64,000 bases of DNA from Gemmataceae bacterium (GTDB lineage Bacteria; Planctomycetota; Planctomycetia; Gemmatales; Gemmataceae). Shown here in pieces: positions 28,408 to 39,300 of this stretch. Position 1 is the stretch's first letter. Every line of letters begins with the position of its first letter. The notes beneath the pieces are model-generated. The model saw only the letters and a list, made by a program, of their open reading frames with translations, was not told where the DNA came from and searched no databases. The stretch covers positions 33,347 through 97,346 of the forward strand of contig SHZZ01000007.1 in the NCBI GenBank assembly GCA_009692005.1, read 5' to 3'. The translations under genes and the position numbers were made by a program.

Positions 28408-30345
28408 ATGCGGTTGCGTCCCTTGTTTTGGAACTTGGCGCTGGCAGCCTTTACCTGGACGGGCGGAGCTTCCCTCGCCCAGGAAAAAAGTATTCCCACC
28501 CCTATTCCCGCTCTGGAAAATATTGTTCCACTCGACGACATTATCCCGGTTCTTTTTCAGGAGCCAGCCAGCCAGGTCAAGCCACCGGACAGTACCAAGC
28601 CCTTGGACCGCCCCCTGACTACTCCCAAACTTCCCGACAAACCACCCACCCTGGAAGAATTTGTCGCGCCGCCGGTTCTGCCTCCTCTGGGTTTCACCGG
28701 CAAGTCTTCAGTCCTTTCAGACATCATGGGTGACAACGACTATGTGCCCGCGCCCGACCGCTGGCGCCTCGGCTTTCCCGCGCTCGACCGCTATGGCCTG
28801 GGACATCCCCACTTGATGGATTACATGGGGCAAATCGGGCACTGGTGGGACCCCTATAACCAGAATGTTCTCAAGGGCGACTACCCCATCCTGGGGCAGC
28901 ATATTTTCCTCAACATGACCGGCTCCGTGACGCAGATCACCGCGCCCTTTCAATCACCCATTGGCACTACGCCTTTTGAAAGCACAGCCAGGTCCCATGA
29001 AGAACCCTTTTTCGGACTGCCCAACTTCCTCGTCAACCTCACTTATTTGAAGCTGACTTTCGATTTGAGTCATGGCAACGCCGCTTACAAGCCGACCGAT
29101 TGGCGGGTCCGCCTCACTCCCATTTTCAATGTCAACACCCTCAATGTCGGGGAGTTGGCCGTCGTCAATCCCAATGTCACCCGGGGCACGCAGCGCGAGC
29201 GGACCTACATGGCGCTCGAAGAGTGGTTTTTGGAAACCAAGCTCGCCGACCTAAGCCCTTATTACGATTTTGTCTCCGTCCGGGCCGGATCGCAGCCCTT
29301 TAACAACGATTTCCGCGGCTTCCTCTTCAACGACATCAACCGCGCCGTGCGCTTGTTCGGCACCCGCAACGCCAACCGCGATCAGTTCAACCTTGCCTAC
29401 TTCCGCCAATTGGAAAAAGACACCAACAGCTTCCTCAATACTTTTGAGGACCGCCGCATCGACCTTTTCTTTGGCAACTACTACCGCCAGGATTTCCTTT
29501 TTCCCGGCTACACTGCACAGGTCAGCGCCACTTATTACCACGACGATCCGACTTTCCTCTTCGATAAAAACAGCTTCCTCGTCCGCCCCGACCCCGTGGG
29601 TGTCTTCACTCCGCACACCCTTGACACCGTCTATCTTGGCTGGGCCGGCGACGGCCACATCGGCCGCTACAACCTCAACCACCAGATGTACTATGTCATG
29701 GGGCACGACACGCTGAATCCCCTGGCAGGGCAGGCCCAGGATATCAGCGCCGCGCTCGCCGCCGTCGAACTCTCCTACGACCGCGATTATGTCCGCTTCC
29801 GCACTTCCTTTTTCTGGTCGTCGGGCGATCGCGACATCACCAACAGCCACGCCACCGGCTTCGACACCATTTTGGAAAACTCCAATTTTGCCGGCGGGCA
29901 ATTCTCCTACTGGCAGCGCCAGGCCATCAAGCTTTTTGGCGTCAACCTGGTCAACAACTTCAGCCTCATTCCCGATCTGCGCTCCAGCAGGATTCAGGGC
30001 CAGGCGAATTATGTCAACCCGGGCCTGTTGCTTTACAACATGGGCGTCGATTTCGATCTCACACCCAAGTTGAAAATGATCAATAACTGCAACTTCCTCT
30101 GGTTTGAATCCACCAATGTGCTGGAACAGTACATTTACGCAGGGGGGGTGGATACCTTCATCGGCACCGACTTGAGCACCGGGTTTGAATACAGGCCGCT
30201 GCTCAGCAACAACGCCATCATCACCATGGGGCTTTCGACTTTGATCCCGGGATCGGGTTTCAAATCGCTTTATAACAACCCGTTCGCGGGTGGCACAGTC
30301 GATCCGCTGGTGGCTGGGTTTTTGGAAATGACTTTGACCTATTAA
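28408..30345 (+). CDS. Predicted outer-membrane beta-barrel protein next to the multihaem cytochrome
   Basis: The protein has 645 residues with a signal peptide (MRLRPLFWNLALAAFTWTG, cleavage likely after ASLA). A Pro-rich periplasmic linker occupies about 25-95. From about 165 onward the sequence alternates polar and aromatic residues (FLVNLTYLKLTFDLSH, VSATYYHDDPTFLF, LNHQMYYVMGHD, YVRFRTSFFWSSGDRD), as in membrane beta-strands, and it ends in TLTY with a C-terminal aromatic, as in outer-membrane barrels. No family name can be given. It is 137 bases upstream of the multihaem gene on the same strand, so the pair may form a porin-cytochrome conduit. Confidence 0.7.
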   Translation: MRLRPLFWNLALAAFTWTGGASLAQEKSIPTPIPALENIVPLDDIIPVLFQEPASQVKPPDSTKPLDRPLTTPKLPDKPPTLEEFVAPPVLPPLGFTGKSSVLSDIMGDNDYVPAPDRWRLGFPALDRYGLGHPHLMDYMGQIGHWWDPYNQNVLKGDYPILGQHIFLNMTGSVTQITAPFQSPIGTTPFESTARSHEEPFFGLPNFLVNLTYLKLTFDLSHGNAAYKPTDWRVRLTPIFNVNTLNVGELAVVNPNVTRGTQRERTYMALEEWFLETKLADLSPYYDFVSVRAGSQPFNNDFRGFLFNDINRAVRLFGTRNANRDQFNLAYFRQLEKDTNSFLNTFEDRRIDLFFGNYYRQDFLFPGYTAQVSATYYHDDPTFLFDKNSFLVRPDPVGVFTPHTLDTVYLGWAGDGHIGRYNLNHQMYYVMGHDTLNPLAGQAQDISAALAAVELSYDRDYVRFRTSFFWSSGDRDITNSHATGFDTILENSNFAGGQFSYWQRQAIKLFGVNLVNNFSLIPDLRSSRIQGQANYVNPGLLLYNMGVDFDLTPKLKMINNCNFLWFESTNVLEQYIYAGGVDTFIGTDLSTGFEYRPLLSNNAIITMGLSTLIPGSGFKSLYNNPFAGGTVDPLVAGFLEMTLTY

Positions 30346-30482
30346 CCGCCCGGGCTTCCCATCTTTCCAGGTCTTCTTCCCATGCCAACTTCCCGAGTTG
30401 ACCCAATTCATGGGAAAAAGGTATATTCCTCCTGCTTCTATTAAGCTTGACTCGCAACCGCCTGCGCCAAAAGGTAAACCCC

Positions 30483-33400
30483 ATGAAAGTCCGGACCCGT
30501 CAGGAAAAAATCTTGGGTGGCTTGGCCATCCTGGCCATTGGGCTTTTCCTTTTCCTGGGGTTGGGAATCCTGGGCGAACGAACCCGAGCCGCCGGGCCGG
30601 AAGGCAAAACTGCCGCTCCGCCTCAGAACATTCCTTTCCCTTTGCCGCCTGAATTGCAAGGCTTGGATCTCAACAAGCAAGGTGATGAAGAGATTCTGGC
30701 CAAGTCGGCCTCTTGCGTTGCCTGCCATGAAAACGCCTGCGATCCCCATGGCAAAGCGACCGTGCGTTTGGGCTGCACCGACTGCCATGGAGGCAATGCC
30801 AATGTCCAGCGCTCGGATGGGCAGACCGGCTATCCGGATCGGCCCCCCTATGCCTCGCGATCCTGTCCTGCCGCGCCGCCCGCCAAGAAGCCCGGCGCCT
30901 GGAGAAACTCCGCCAATCCCATTCGCTCCTACACCTTGTTGAACCAGGAATCGCCCGATTACATCCGCTTCGTCAACCCGGGCGACTCACGCGTCAGCCA
31001 CATCAGTTGCGGCACAGTCAACTGCCATGGCAACATTGTCAACCAGGTCAGGAAAAGCATGATGACCCACGGCTGCATGCTCTGGGGGTCGGCGCTGTAC
31101 AACAACGGCTCGGTTCCCTACAAGATTCCCCGCCATGGGGAACTTTATTCCATGCACGGCGAGCCCTTGCGCATCCAGAGCAATCCGCCGCCTACGGAAT
31201 TCGAGAAGACCCGCGGTGTGATTCCCTTTCTCGATCCGCTGCTCCGCTACGAAATCACACAGCCGGGCAACATCCTGCGGATCTTCGAGCGCGGCGGCAA
31301 GATCCGCCAGGAAGTCGGCATCCCCAATATTTTCGAGGACCCGGGCAGGCCCTTCCTTTCACGGCTCAGCAACCGCGGTCTGGGCACCGAGAACCGCGTC
31401 GATCCCGTTTTCATCGGCTTGGCCAAGACTCGCCTTTTCGACCCAACTTTGAATTTCTTGGGCACCAATGAACAACCGGGCGACTTTCGCTCCTCCGGCT
31501 GCACCGGCTGCCATATGATTTACGCCAATGATCGCTCGCCTGTTCATTCCGGGCCCTATGCCAAGTTTGGCAACCGCGGACTGGCCGCCAAGAGCGCCGT
31601 CAATGGCATCAAGCCAGATCCCACTATTCCCAAAAACGAGCCCGGGCATCCCATTCAACACCGTTTCGCCAGTGGCAATTCCATCCCCATCAGCCAATGC
31701 ATGACTTGCCATGTCCACCCAGGCACCACGGTCATGAATACCAATATCGGCTATATGTGGTGGGATTTGGAAAGCGATGCCGAGCTGATGTATCCCAAAC
31801 AGCAAAAGTACCCAACCGCGGAGCAGTTCATTCGCGCCCGCATGGCCAACCCGGAAGAATCGTCGGCCAGGGGCAACTGGTCCGACCCCGAGTTTCTCGC
31901 CAACCTCAGCGATTTGAACACTCAGACCAAGCATTCACAGTTTGGTGATTTCCACAGCCACGGCTGGGCCTTCCGGGCTGTTTTCCGCCGCGACCACAAG
32001 GGCAACATCCTTGATTACAACGGCGACATCGTCAAGGACCTTTCTTCCGCCAACATGAAGAAGGGCGTCGACCTCGTCGCTGACTTGCGCAGCCCCTACA
32101 AGGAACCAGTGAAACCGGGGCAGGAGCCCGCAGATCCCGCCAAGGTCAAGATGGAAATGGCGCACCAGCGCGCTGGCATTCCCATGCACCTCGTCGATAT
32201 CCATGTGGAAAAAGGCCTGCACTGCGTCGACTGCCATTATTTGCAGGACAATCACGGCAACGGGCGCCTGCAGATGGAAGTGCGCGCCGCCATTGAAGTC
32301 GCCTGCGTCGATTGCCATGGCAATTACACGCAGCGGGCGCGCCTGCGCACCTCGGGCGTGGCCTCCTACTCTTCCAATCCCGATGTCAAACCGGAGGATG
32401 TGAACAACCCGCTCTATGGCCGCGACCTCACCTCTTTAAGAACCCCCTCGGGAAAACCACGCTTCGAGCGCAGGGGAAACAAGATCTTCCAACGCAGCCT
32501 GGTGGAGAAGGATCTGATATGGGAAATCGTACAGACCGCGGACACCCTGGACCCGCAAAGCCCGCATTACAACGCCAAATCGGCCATCGCCAAGACGGTG
32601 CGCCGCGATGGAGACAAGATTGTCTGGGGGCAGATCACGGGAAAAGATGACAGCGGCTGCGCCCATTCCAACAAGAACATGTCGTGCATCACCTGCCATT
32701 CTTCATGGAACGCCAGTTGTTATGGCTGTCACTTGCCACAGAAGGCCAACATGAAGATGCCGCAACTGCACAGCGAGGGGGATGTCACCCGCAACTACAC
32801 AGATTACAATTTTCAAACGCTGCGCGACGATGTGTTCATGCTGGCCCGCGACGGCACCAGCACCGGCAACAAAATCAACCCTTCGCGCTCTTCCTGCGCC
32901 ATCCATGTCACTTCTTACAATCAGAACCGCGAATCGATCTATGTCCAGCAGCAGACGATATCCGGCGAGGGCTACAGCGGCATCGCCTTTTCCACCAATG
33001 TCCCACACACTTTCAGTTCCCGGGCCACCAAGCAATGCGCTGATTGCCACTTGTCAAAAGATGATGACAACAACGCCCTCATCACCCAGCTTGCCATGCA
33101 AGGCACCAATTATTTGAATTTCATTGGCCGATACGCCTGGGTGGGCGCGGGTGGCCACGGCTTGTGGGGCGTCGTCGTCACGGAACGGGATGAGCCGCAA
33201 GCAGTGATCGGCAGCTACCTGCACAAGTTTGCCTTTCCTGACTTCTACCGCGAACATATGGAGCGCCGCAAGGGCCAGCTCAAGTACGCCCACGAGCACC
33301 CTGGAAAGGATATTAGCGATCCGCTATTTCGTCCGTTCATGAAGCCGGAAATCCTCTCCGTCCAGCAACGGGGCGAGTATCTTTACGCGGCCTGTGGCGA

Positions 33401-34505
33401 AGGCGGTTTCCGCATCTTCGACACCTCCATGATCGACCACAAGGGCTTTTCTGAAAGGATATTCACTTCACCCGTTTCTCCCATCGGGCAAAAGTTTTAC
33501 ATCCGCAGCAAGTACGCCACCTGCGTGGCGTCGCCCACTACCATCGCCCCAGATCCCACGCGCATTCACTTCCCGGAAAACCAGGAAGGCCGCGTCGCGG
33601 GCATTTATGGCCTCATCTTCTTTACCGACAAGTATGAAGGCCTGGTCGCGGTCGGCGCAGGCACACTCCTCGATGGCGATCCGCTTAACAACTTCATCAA
33701 GCGCGCCTGGACCTTTAACCCGGGAAATATCCTGGTTGGCGCCAACCATGTCATCACGGTCGGCAACTTCGTCTATGTCACTTGCGACGCCGGCCTGGTG
33801 GTCATTTCCCTCGAAGACGCCAACAAACCAGTCATCACTTCCGTAATTCCCAACACCACTTTGAAGAAACCCCGTTCGGTTCAGGTGCAGCTTCGCTATG
33901 GTTTTGTGGCCGACCAGGAGGGAGTCAAGGTTCTCGATGTGACCGACCTTGCCAGGCCCAAGCTGGTCAGCCAGATCAACATCCCGGATGTGCGGAGCAT
34001 CTATGTGGCCAGAACCAACGCTTATTTAGCAGCGGGAAAATCCGGCCTCATCATTCTCGATGTGCAAAACCCCGAGAAACCGAAGATCGAGCAAATTTAC
34101 AACGCCGATGGACTGATTTCCGATGCCAACGACATCAAGCTGGGGATCACTTACACCAGCCAGTTTGCTTACCTGGCGGATGGAAAAAACGGCCTGCGGG
34201 TGATTCAACTCACTTCGCCGGACACCCCGGGCAGCGGCGGCTTCAGCCCCAAGTCGGCGCCTACCCTCATTGCCACCTACAAGATTCCGCACGGCGGAGA
34301 AGCCTTGTGCGTCAGCAAGGGGATCGACCGCGACCGCGCCGTCGATGAGAGTGGCAACCAACTGGCGGTCTTCGGCCGTGTCGGCGCCAGGCCTTTCACC
34401 AAGGCGGAAACGGAAAAGCTCTACATGAAGAACGGCAAAATCTGGAAAGTCAGCAACGATCCCTTCTGGGAAGGCTACCAGCAGGAAAAGCCCCAGGGGA
34501 AATAA
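30483..34505 (+). CDS. Ten-haem cytochrome c fused to LVIVD beta-propeller
   Basis: The protein has 1340 residues from ATG 30483 (AAAGG upstream). A hydrophobic segment at about 10-29 serves as signal or membrane anchor. Haem c motifs start at about residues 78 (CVACH), 98 (CTDCH), 176 (C-GTVN-CH, a CX4CH form), 340 (CTGCH), 406 (CMTCH), 581 and 608 (CVDCH twice), 735 (CITCH), 746 (CYGCH) and 852 (CADCH). From about 955 to 1240 follow LVIVD-type repeats (YLYAACGEGGFRIFD, FVYVTCDAGLVVISLED, NAYLAAGKSGLIILDVQNPE, FAYLADGKNGLRVIQL). Many-haem proteins move electrons over long distances; here transfer between periplasm and surface is plausible given the barrel gene upstream. The electron partner is unknown. 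Confidence 0.88.
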   Translation: MKVRTRQEKILGGLAILAIGLFLFLGLGILGERTRAAGPEGKTAAPPQNIPFPLPPELQGLDLNKQGDEEILAKSASCVACHENACDPHGKATVRLGCTDCHGGNANVQRSDGQTGYPDRPPYASRSCPAAPPAKKPGAWRNSANPIRSYTLLNQESPDYIRFVNPGDSRVSHISCGTVNCHGNIVNQVRKSMMTHGCMLWGSALYNNGSVPYKIPRHGELYSMHGEPLRIQSNPPPTEFEKTRGVIPFLDPLLRYEITQPGNILRIFERGGKIRQEVGIPNIFEDPGRPFLSRLSNRGLGTENRVDPVFIGLAKTRLFDPTLNFLGTNEQPGDFRSSGCTGCHMIYANDRSPVHSGPYAKFGNRGLAAKSAVNGIKPDPTIPKNEPGHPIQHRFASGNSIPISQCMTCHVHPGTTVMNTNIGYMWWDLESDAELMYPKQQKYPTAEQFIRARMANPEESSARGNWSDPEFLANLSDLNTQTKHSQFGDFHSHGWAFRAVFRRDHKGNILDYNGDIVKDLSSANMKKGVDLVADLRSPYKEPVKPGQEPADPAKVKMEMAHQRAGIPMHLVDIHVEKGLHCVDCHYLQDNHGNGRLQMEVRAAIEVACVDCHGNYTQRARLRTSGVASYSSNPDVKPEDVNNPLYGRDLTSLRTPSGKPRFERRGNKIFQRSLVEKDLIWEIVQTADTLDPQSPHYNAKSAIAKTVRRDGDKIVWGQITGKDDSGCAHSNKNMSCITCHSSWNASCYGCHLPQKANMKMPQLHSEGDVTRNYTDYNFQTLRDDVFMLARDGTSTGNKINPSRSSCAIHVTSYNQNRESIYVQQQTISGEGYSGIAFSTNVPHTFSSRATKQCADCHLSKDDDNNALITQLAMQGTNYLNFIGRYAWVGAGGHGLWGVVVTERDEPQAVIGSYLHKFAFPDFYREHMERRKGQLKYAHEHPGKDISDPLFRPFMKPEILSVQQRGEYLYAACGEGGFRIFDTSMIDHKGFSERIFTSPVSPIGQKFYIRSKYATCVASPTTIAPDPTRIHFPENQEGRVAGIYGLIFFTDKYEGLVAVGAGTLLDGDPLNNFIKRAWTFNPGNILVGANHVITVGNFVYVTCDAGLVVISLEDANKPVITSVIPNTTLKKPRSVQVQLRYGFVADQEGVKVLDVTDLARPKLVSQINIPDVRSIYVARTNAYLAAGKSGLIILDVQNPEKPKIEQIYNADGLISDANDIKLGITYTSQFAYLADGKNGLRVIQLTSPDTPGSGGFSPKSAPTLIATYKIPHGGEALCVSKGIDRDRAVDESGNQLAVFGRVGARPFTKAETEKLYMKNGKIWKVSNDPFWEGYQQEKPQGK

Positions 34506-34570
34506 GCAACTGTTCTCTGGTCTGGCAAGAGGTTTTATAGGTCAGGCTTTCACCCAGACCTTCTAGGTCC

Positions 34571-34916
34571 CTAATTATTCTTTGCCTTCCAGCCTAGGCC
34601 GAGACCAAGAGCGCAGCCAAGCAGGGCGCCAACCGGCAGGCCAATAAAGATCCCCGCCAGAGAACGAGTCGTAAAACGAGGCAGCGATCCAAGTAAGACC
34701 GCCGCCCAGCGGCCCGCCAAGCAGGATGCCAAGAAAGCCAAAAACGACTTGCCGGTTGATGGCGCGCGCCTCCACCGCCATGCCAATCAATAACGCAAAG
34801 GCGCCGCTGGCCAGGCCCAGGAGAATCAACAGCCACGGCACGACATGGTGGAGGAAGGAATTTGCCAGGAAGACCCCGAGGGCAAACCCGCCGAAAGAGA
34901 ACAATGCCTTAACCAT
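34571..34916 (-). pseudogene. Frameshifted small membrane protein gene
   Basis: Reading from ATG 34916 gives a membrane protein (FALGVFLANSFLHHVVPWLL, VVFGFLGILLGGPLGGG) up to TWIAASF. From there the same frame turns implausible (DLYWPAGWRPAWLRSWSRP), whereas the next frame continues as a natural transmembrane end (LAGIFIGLPVGALLGCALGL, then GWKAKNN). The switch lies at a TTTT run in the minus-strand sequence near 34670-34672; one T fewer would restore a single protein of about 114 residues with three or four membrane spans. This is either a real mutation or a homopolymer sequencing error. It lies 23 bases after the DUF1501 gene, in that operon. Confidence 0.65.
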
Positions 34917-34939
34917 GACACTTCCCCACTGGGAAGGGA

Positions 34940-36379
34940 TTACGCCAGGATTTTATCAATCACCTTGGGTCCGTCAGCGGGGCCAATCAGGCGGGCGTTC
35001 AACCCCTGAAGGGGATGCGAGAAAGTAAAGGGATCAAGCCCAAGCAAGTGCAGGATGGTCGCCTGCAGGTCGTGAACCCCCACCTTGTTTTCGCTGACAT
35101 GGTAGCCAAGTTCATCGGTGGCGCCGTAGTTAAACCCAGCCTTGATGCCGCCGCCGGCCATCCAGATGGTGAAGCAATGTGGATGGTGGTCTCTGCCGAG
35201 GAACTTGCTGCCGCCGCGCGCCTCGTTCATGGAGGTGCGGCCGAACTCGCCGCCCCAAACCACCAGGGTTTCCTCGAGCATCCCGCGCCGTTGCAAATCC
35301 AATAAAAGGGCGGTCATCGGCCGGTCGACCTGTTTGCATTTGTTGGGCAGCGCCGTGACGATGTCGTCGCCTGGGCCGGTGCCATGCGTGTCCCAGCCCC
35401 AGTCGAAAAGTTGCACATAGCGCACGCCCCGCTCGACCATGCGCCTGGCCAGAAGGCAATTGTTGGCAAAAGAAGTGCTGCCCGGTGTGGCGCCATACTC
35501 TTCGAGAATTTTTTTGGGTTCGCGGCTGATGTCCATGGCATCTGGCACAGCAGTTTGCATGCGGAAGGCAAGTTCATACTGCTCAATGCGCGTGAGGGTT
35601 TCCGGGTCGCCCAGCGATTTTAGCTCTTGCTCGTTCAAAGCTTTCAAGGCATCGAGTCCCTTGCGGCGGGTCTCCCGGTCGAGTCCCGGTGGGTCGGAGA
35701 CAAAGAAGATCGGCTCAACGCCGGAACGGCACTGCACACCTTGGTACACGGAAGGAAGGAAGCCGCTCGACCAGACGCTTTTGCCCGCAGTGGGGTCGGT
35801 GCCGCCGGAGACCAGCACGAGGAACCCCGGAAGATCCTTGCTGGGCGACCCGAGACCGTAGGTGACCCACGAACCGAGGGCAGGATAGCCCGGCCGGTTT
35901 TCCCCCGTGTGAACAAACAGCTCCGCCGGGGCGTGATTGAATTCCTTGGTGACCATGGAGCGGACAACCGTGATAAGGTCGGCGGCATGATGCAAGTTGG
36001 GAAGCAGGCTGCTCATCCAGGTGCCGGCCTTGCCATGGCGGGCAAAAGCGTGAGGCGAGCCGAGCAGCATCGGGCGACCCTTGATAAAAGCGAATCGTTC
36101 GCCCTTGAGGAGTTCCTCCGGGCAGGGTTGCAAATGGTGTTCCACCAGCTTGGGTTTGTAATCGAAGAGATCCTGCTGGGGCGGCGAGCCCGACATGTGC
36201 AGGTAAATGACAGCCTTGGCCTTGGGCTTTGCCATCGGGGGCTTGACGGCGAAAGGCGAGGCGGCGCGAGAGGAGTTCAGTTCCGCCAGGGCCAAACCGC
36301 CCAGGCCCGCGCCGAGCGTGCATTCGCGCAGGAAGTGCCTGCGGGTGCGCGTTTGAATTTTTTCCAGCCGGGGATCCAT
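34940..36379 (-). CDS. DUF1501 exported protein (PSD1 partner, pair 3)
   Basis: The protein has 479 residues with a Tat-like leader (RTRRHFLRECTLGAGLGGLA). Motifs are YLHMSGSPPQQDLFDYKP, RMVERGVRYVQLFDWGWDTH, VVWGGEFGRTS and DHHPHCFTIWMAGGG. It starts two bases after the DUF1549/DUF1553 stop, the tightest of the three pairs, and is followed by the frameshifted membrane-protein gene. The GSPPQQDLFD variant replaces the GGxSHxDxFD form seen in the other two copies. Confidence 0.92.
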   Translation of the reverse strand: MDPRLEKIQTRTRRHFLRECTLGAGLGGLALAELNSSRAASPFAVKPPMAKPKAKAVIYLHMSGSPPQQDLFDYKPKLVEHHLQPCPEELLKGERFAFIKGRPMLLGSPHAFARHGKAGTWMSSLLPNLHHAADLITVVRSMVTKEFNHAPAELFVHTGENRPGYPALGSWVTYGLGSPSKDLPGFLVLVSGGTDPTAGKSVWSSGFLPSVYQGVQCRSGVEPIFFVSDPPGLDRETRRKGLDALKALNEQELKSLGDPETLTRIEQYELAFRMQTAVPDAMDISREPKKILEEYGATPGSTSFANNCLLARRMVERGVRYVQLFDWGWDTHGTGPGDDIVTALPNKCKQVDRPMTALLLDLQRRGMLEETLVVWGGEFGRTSMNEARGGSKFLGRDHHPHCFTIWMAGGGIKAGFNYGATDELGYHVSENKVGVHDLQATILHLLGLDPFTFSHPLQGLNARLIGPADGPKVIDKILA

Positions 36380-36381
36380 GG

Positions 36382-39300
36382 TCAGCTCCGGGTTAGCACC
36401 TGGTCAAGGTTGAGAAGAATATTGCAAACCACAGTCCAGGCGGCGAGTTCGGCTTGTTGCAGGGCTGGCAGGCCGGCTGGCAGAGGGGCCATTTTCTGGG
36501 CAGCGGCGGTATCTTGGAACTTGACTCGGGAAAACTCCAGGAGTTCCCGCAGGTATTGTTCCTGCAGCCGGCCAAGAGCCGCGCCTGTGGCCAGTTTCCA
36601 GGCGTAGGCCATTTGGGCCTCGGGCGTGGCGCCTCCCTCGGTGAGCACGCGCAAGGCCATGCCTTGCGCCGCCTCGACAAAGACGGGGTCATTCAAAGTA
36701 ACGAAAGCCTGCAGGGGCGTATTGGTGTTCACCCTGCGAATGGTGCAGAACTCCCGGCTGGGTGCGTCGAAAGTTTGCATGGAGGGGTAGGGAACGGTTC
36801 GCCGCCAAAAGGTGTAGAGCCCGCGGCGGACTTTGTCCTCGCCCTGGCTGGTGGCCCAGGAGCGTTCGCCATTGAAGGCGGCTTGCCACAAATTGGGCGG
36901 CTGTGGCGGATAGACCGATGGGCCGAACATTTTCGAGCTGAGTAGACCGCCTAGGGCCAGCGCCTGATCGCGGACCTGCTCGGCATCGAGGCGGGGGCGG
37001 GGAGACCTGCTCAGTAAAATGTTCCTGGAATCTTTCTCCAGCGCCAAGAGAGTGGTCCGGGCCGATTGCCGATAGACGCTGCTCGTCATTACCAACTGCA
37101 GAAACCGTTTCCTATCCCAGCCGGAGTGCATGAATTCAAGCGCCAGCCAGTCGAGCAGTTCCGCATGGCTGGGAGGCTGGCCCATGGTTCCAAAGTCTTC
37201 CTCGGTTTCGACCAGTCCGCGGCCGAAGATCAAACTCCAGATTCGATTGACTTCCACGCGTGCGGTAAGCGGGTTGTCTTTGCTGACGATCCAGTGGGCT
37301 AGGTCGAGGCGGTTGGGCGCTTGCGTAAAGGGGCCGGAGTTAAAAAGGGCCGGCAACCCGGGAGCAACCTCCACCCCGGGGGTTAGAAAATTTCCTTTGA
37401 CCAGCACCTGCGTTTTCCGCGCCTTGTCTTTTGCCAGCTCGGCCATGATGGCGACAGGGGTAATGGTTGGCCTGGCTTTTTCCAGCCGACCCAACTCCTC
37501 GCGCAACGGCTGCAGCCTGGGGGAATTGGTCTGTAAATGCGATGCCAGTTTCGCCACTTGTTCCTGCGAGCGGGCAGCGGGTTTCAGCAGAAGGATTTTT
37601 TGCACCTCGGGGGGGAGTGGCTGAAAGGCGGCCCAGTTCCCCGCCGCCAGGCGGAAGTGGAAGGCCGCCGCATCCAGTTCCTTATTTTTTTCATCGAAGA
37701 TGCGCAGTCGAAAAGGCGGCTTCAGATCCTTTACCCCGGCGGGGAAAAGAAACACCGCCGAGCCGTCCTTGCTGTACATGGCCCGATCGCGAATCTCAAC
37801 GGCGCTGACGGGTGCAAAATCTTGCGATACCTGGGGCGCGGCAATTCCCTCCCGCGACCAGATGACATTTCTTTTACTGTCGAGAATGGAAAGCTTGAAG
37901 CCCTGCAGACGGGTGTAGATGCCACCGTCGGTGCGATTCCACAGGACGATTTTTTCAATTGGCAAGGGTTCCTTCAACGCCACTTCCCACCAGGGGTTGT
38001 TTTCGGTTTTGCTGTGTGTGGTGGACTTGGCGACAAAGTAATCGCCATTGGTGTTGCCATCAATGGCCAGATTGGCGGAGCCATCGAAATCAGCACTCGA
38101 CTGACCCGCCTTCCCCAAAGGAGCGATGTTTTTCCCCTGGGAGAAGACTTGCACCTCGGCGAGGGAAAGGATTTTACCCTTGCCAGGAAGGTCGACGCGG
38201 ACAATGTGGCCGGTGGGAAAAGGGAGCGGTTTGCCCATGGCGCCAGGGATGATCTTGATGCTGGCGGGCTGACTGGCAAGCTTGGCTCCGGACTTGGTGG
38301 TTGCCTCCAGGGCGCTCCAATCCGTGCCACTTGGAAGGGAAACGAGCAGCCCGCCTGGTTCTGCCGACGGCGCAGTTTCCAGCGGTCGCGGGGGGAGATT
38401 CAATCCCAGCCCCGTCTCCCACTTGGCCAGGTCTTCCCGCACATCCGCCTGAGCGATCTGCTGCTTCACCGCGGCGATTTTCTCGCTGGCTTGCTCCAGC
38501 GCCGCACGCTGCCAACCGGGAGCAATCGCACGCGTGGGAAACTCATCCCCTTTGTCGCTGTCCATCGATTGATTGAATAAAGCGTAAAAGGAATAGTACT
38601 CCTTCTGGCTGATGGGGTCGAACTTGTGGCTATGGCACTTGGCGCAGCCGAGGGTCAGGCCCATCCAGATTTGCGCGGTGGAATCGGCGCGGTCCTTGAT
38701 GGCTGCAACGCGAAACTCCTCATCGTCGGTGCCGCCCTCGGTGTTGGTCATGGTGTTGCGGTGAAACCCGGTGGCCAGGATCTGGTCCTCGGTTGGGCTG
38801 GGCAGCAAGTCGCCGGCCAGTTGTTCAATGGTGAACTGGTCGAAAGGAAGGTTGCGGTTAAAGGCGTCAATGACCCAGTCGCGCCAGGGCCAGGCATTCA
38901 GGCGCAAGGGGTCGGAGCCGAAGCCGCGGCTGTCGGCGTAGCGACCGAGGTCAAGCCAATGCCTGGCCCAGCGTTCGCCAAAGCGGGGCGAAGCCAGCAG
39001 CCGATCGACCTGGGTTTCATAGGCCAAGGGGGAAAGGTCAATGAGGAAGGCGTCGTATTCCGCGGGGGTCGGAGGCAGGCCGGTTAAATCGAGGCTAACC
39101 CTGCGGAGCAAGGCAGACTTGTCGGCTTGCGGCAGAGGAGCAAGCCCGGCTTGCTCTAACTTGGCCGCGATGAAATAGTCTATGGCATTCTTCACCCAGG
39201 CCTGATTTTTCACCTGGGGAAACCTCGGGCGCGAGGGATAATTGAACGCCCAGTGCGCGTGCTTGACCGCAGCAGCTTTGGTCTGTGGCCAGGGGGCGCC

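Noticed and set aside
28224..28541. A 105-codon minus-strand frame before the barrel gene
   Set aside because: It overlaps the start of the barrel gene, lacks a family match and has no ribosome binding site.
37537..38580. A 347-codon plus-strand frame
   Set aside because: It is antisense to the pair-3 PSD1 gene and has no domain or ribosome binding site.
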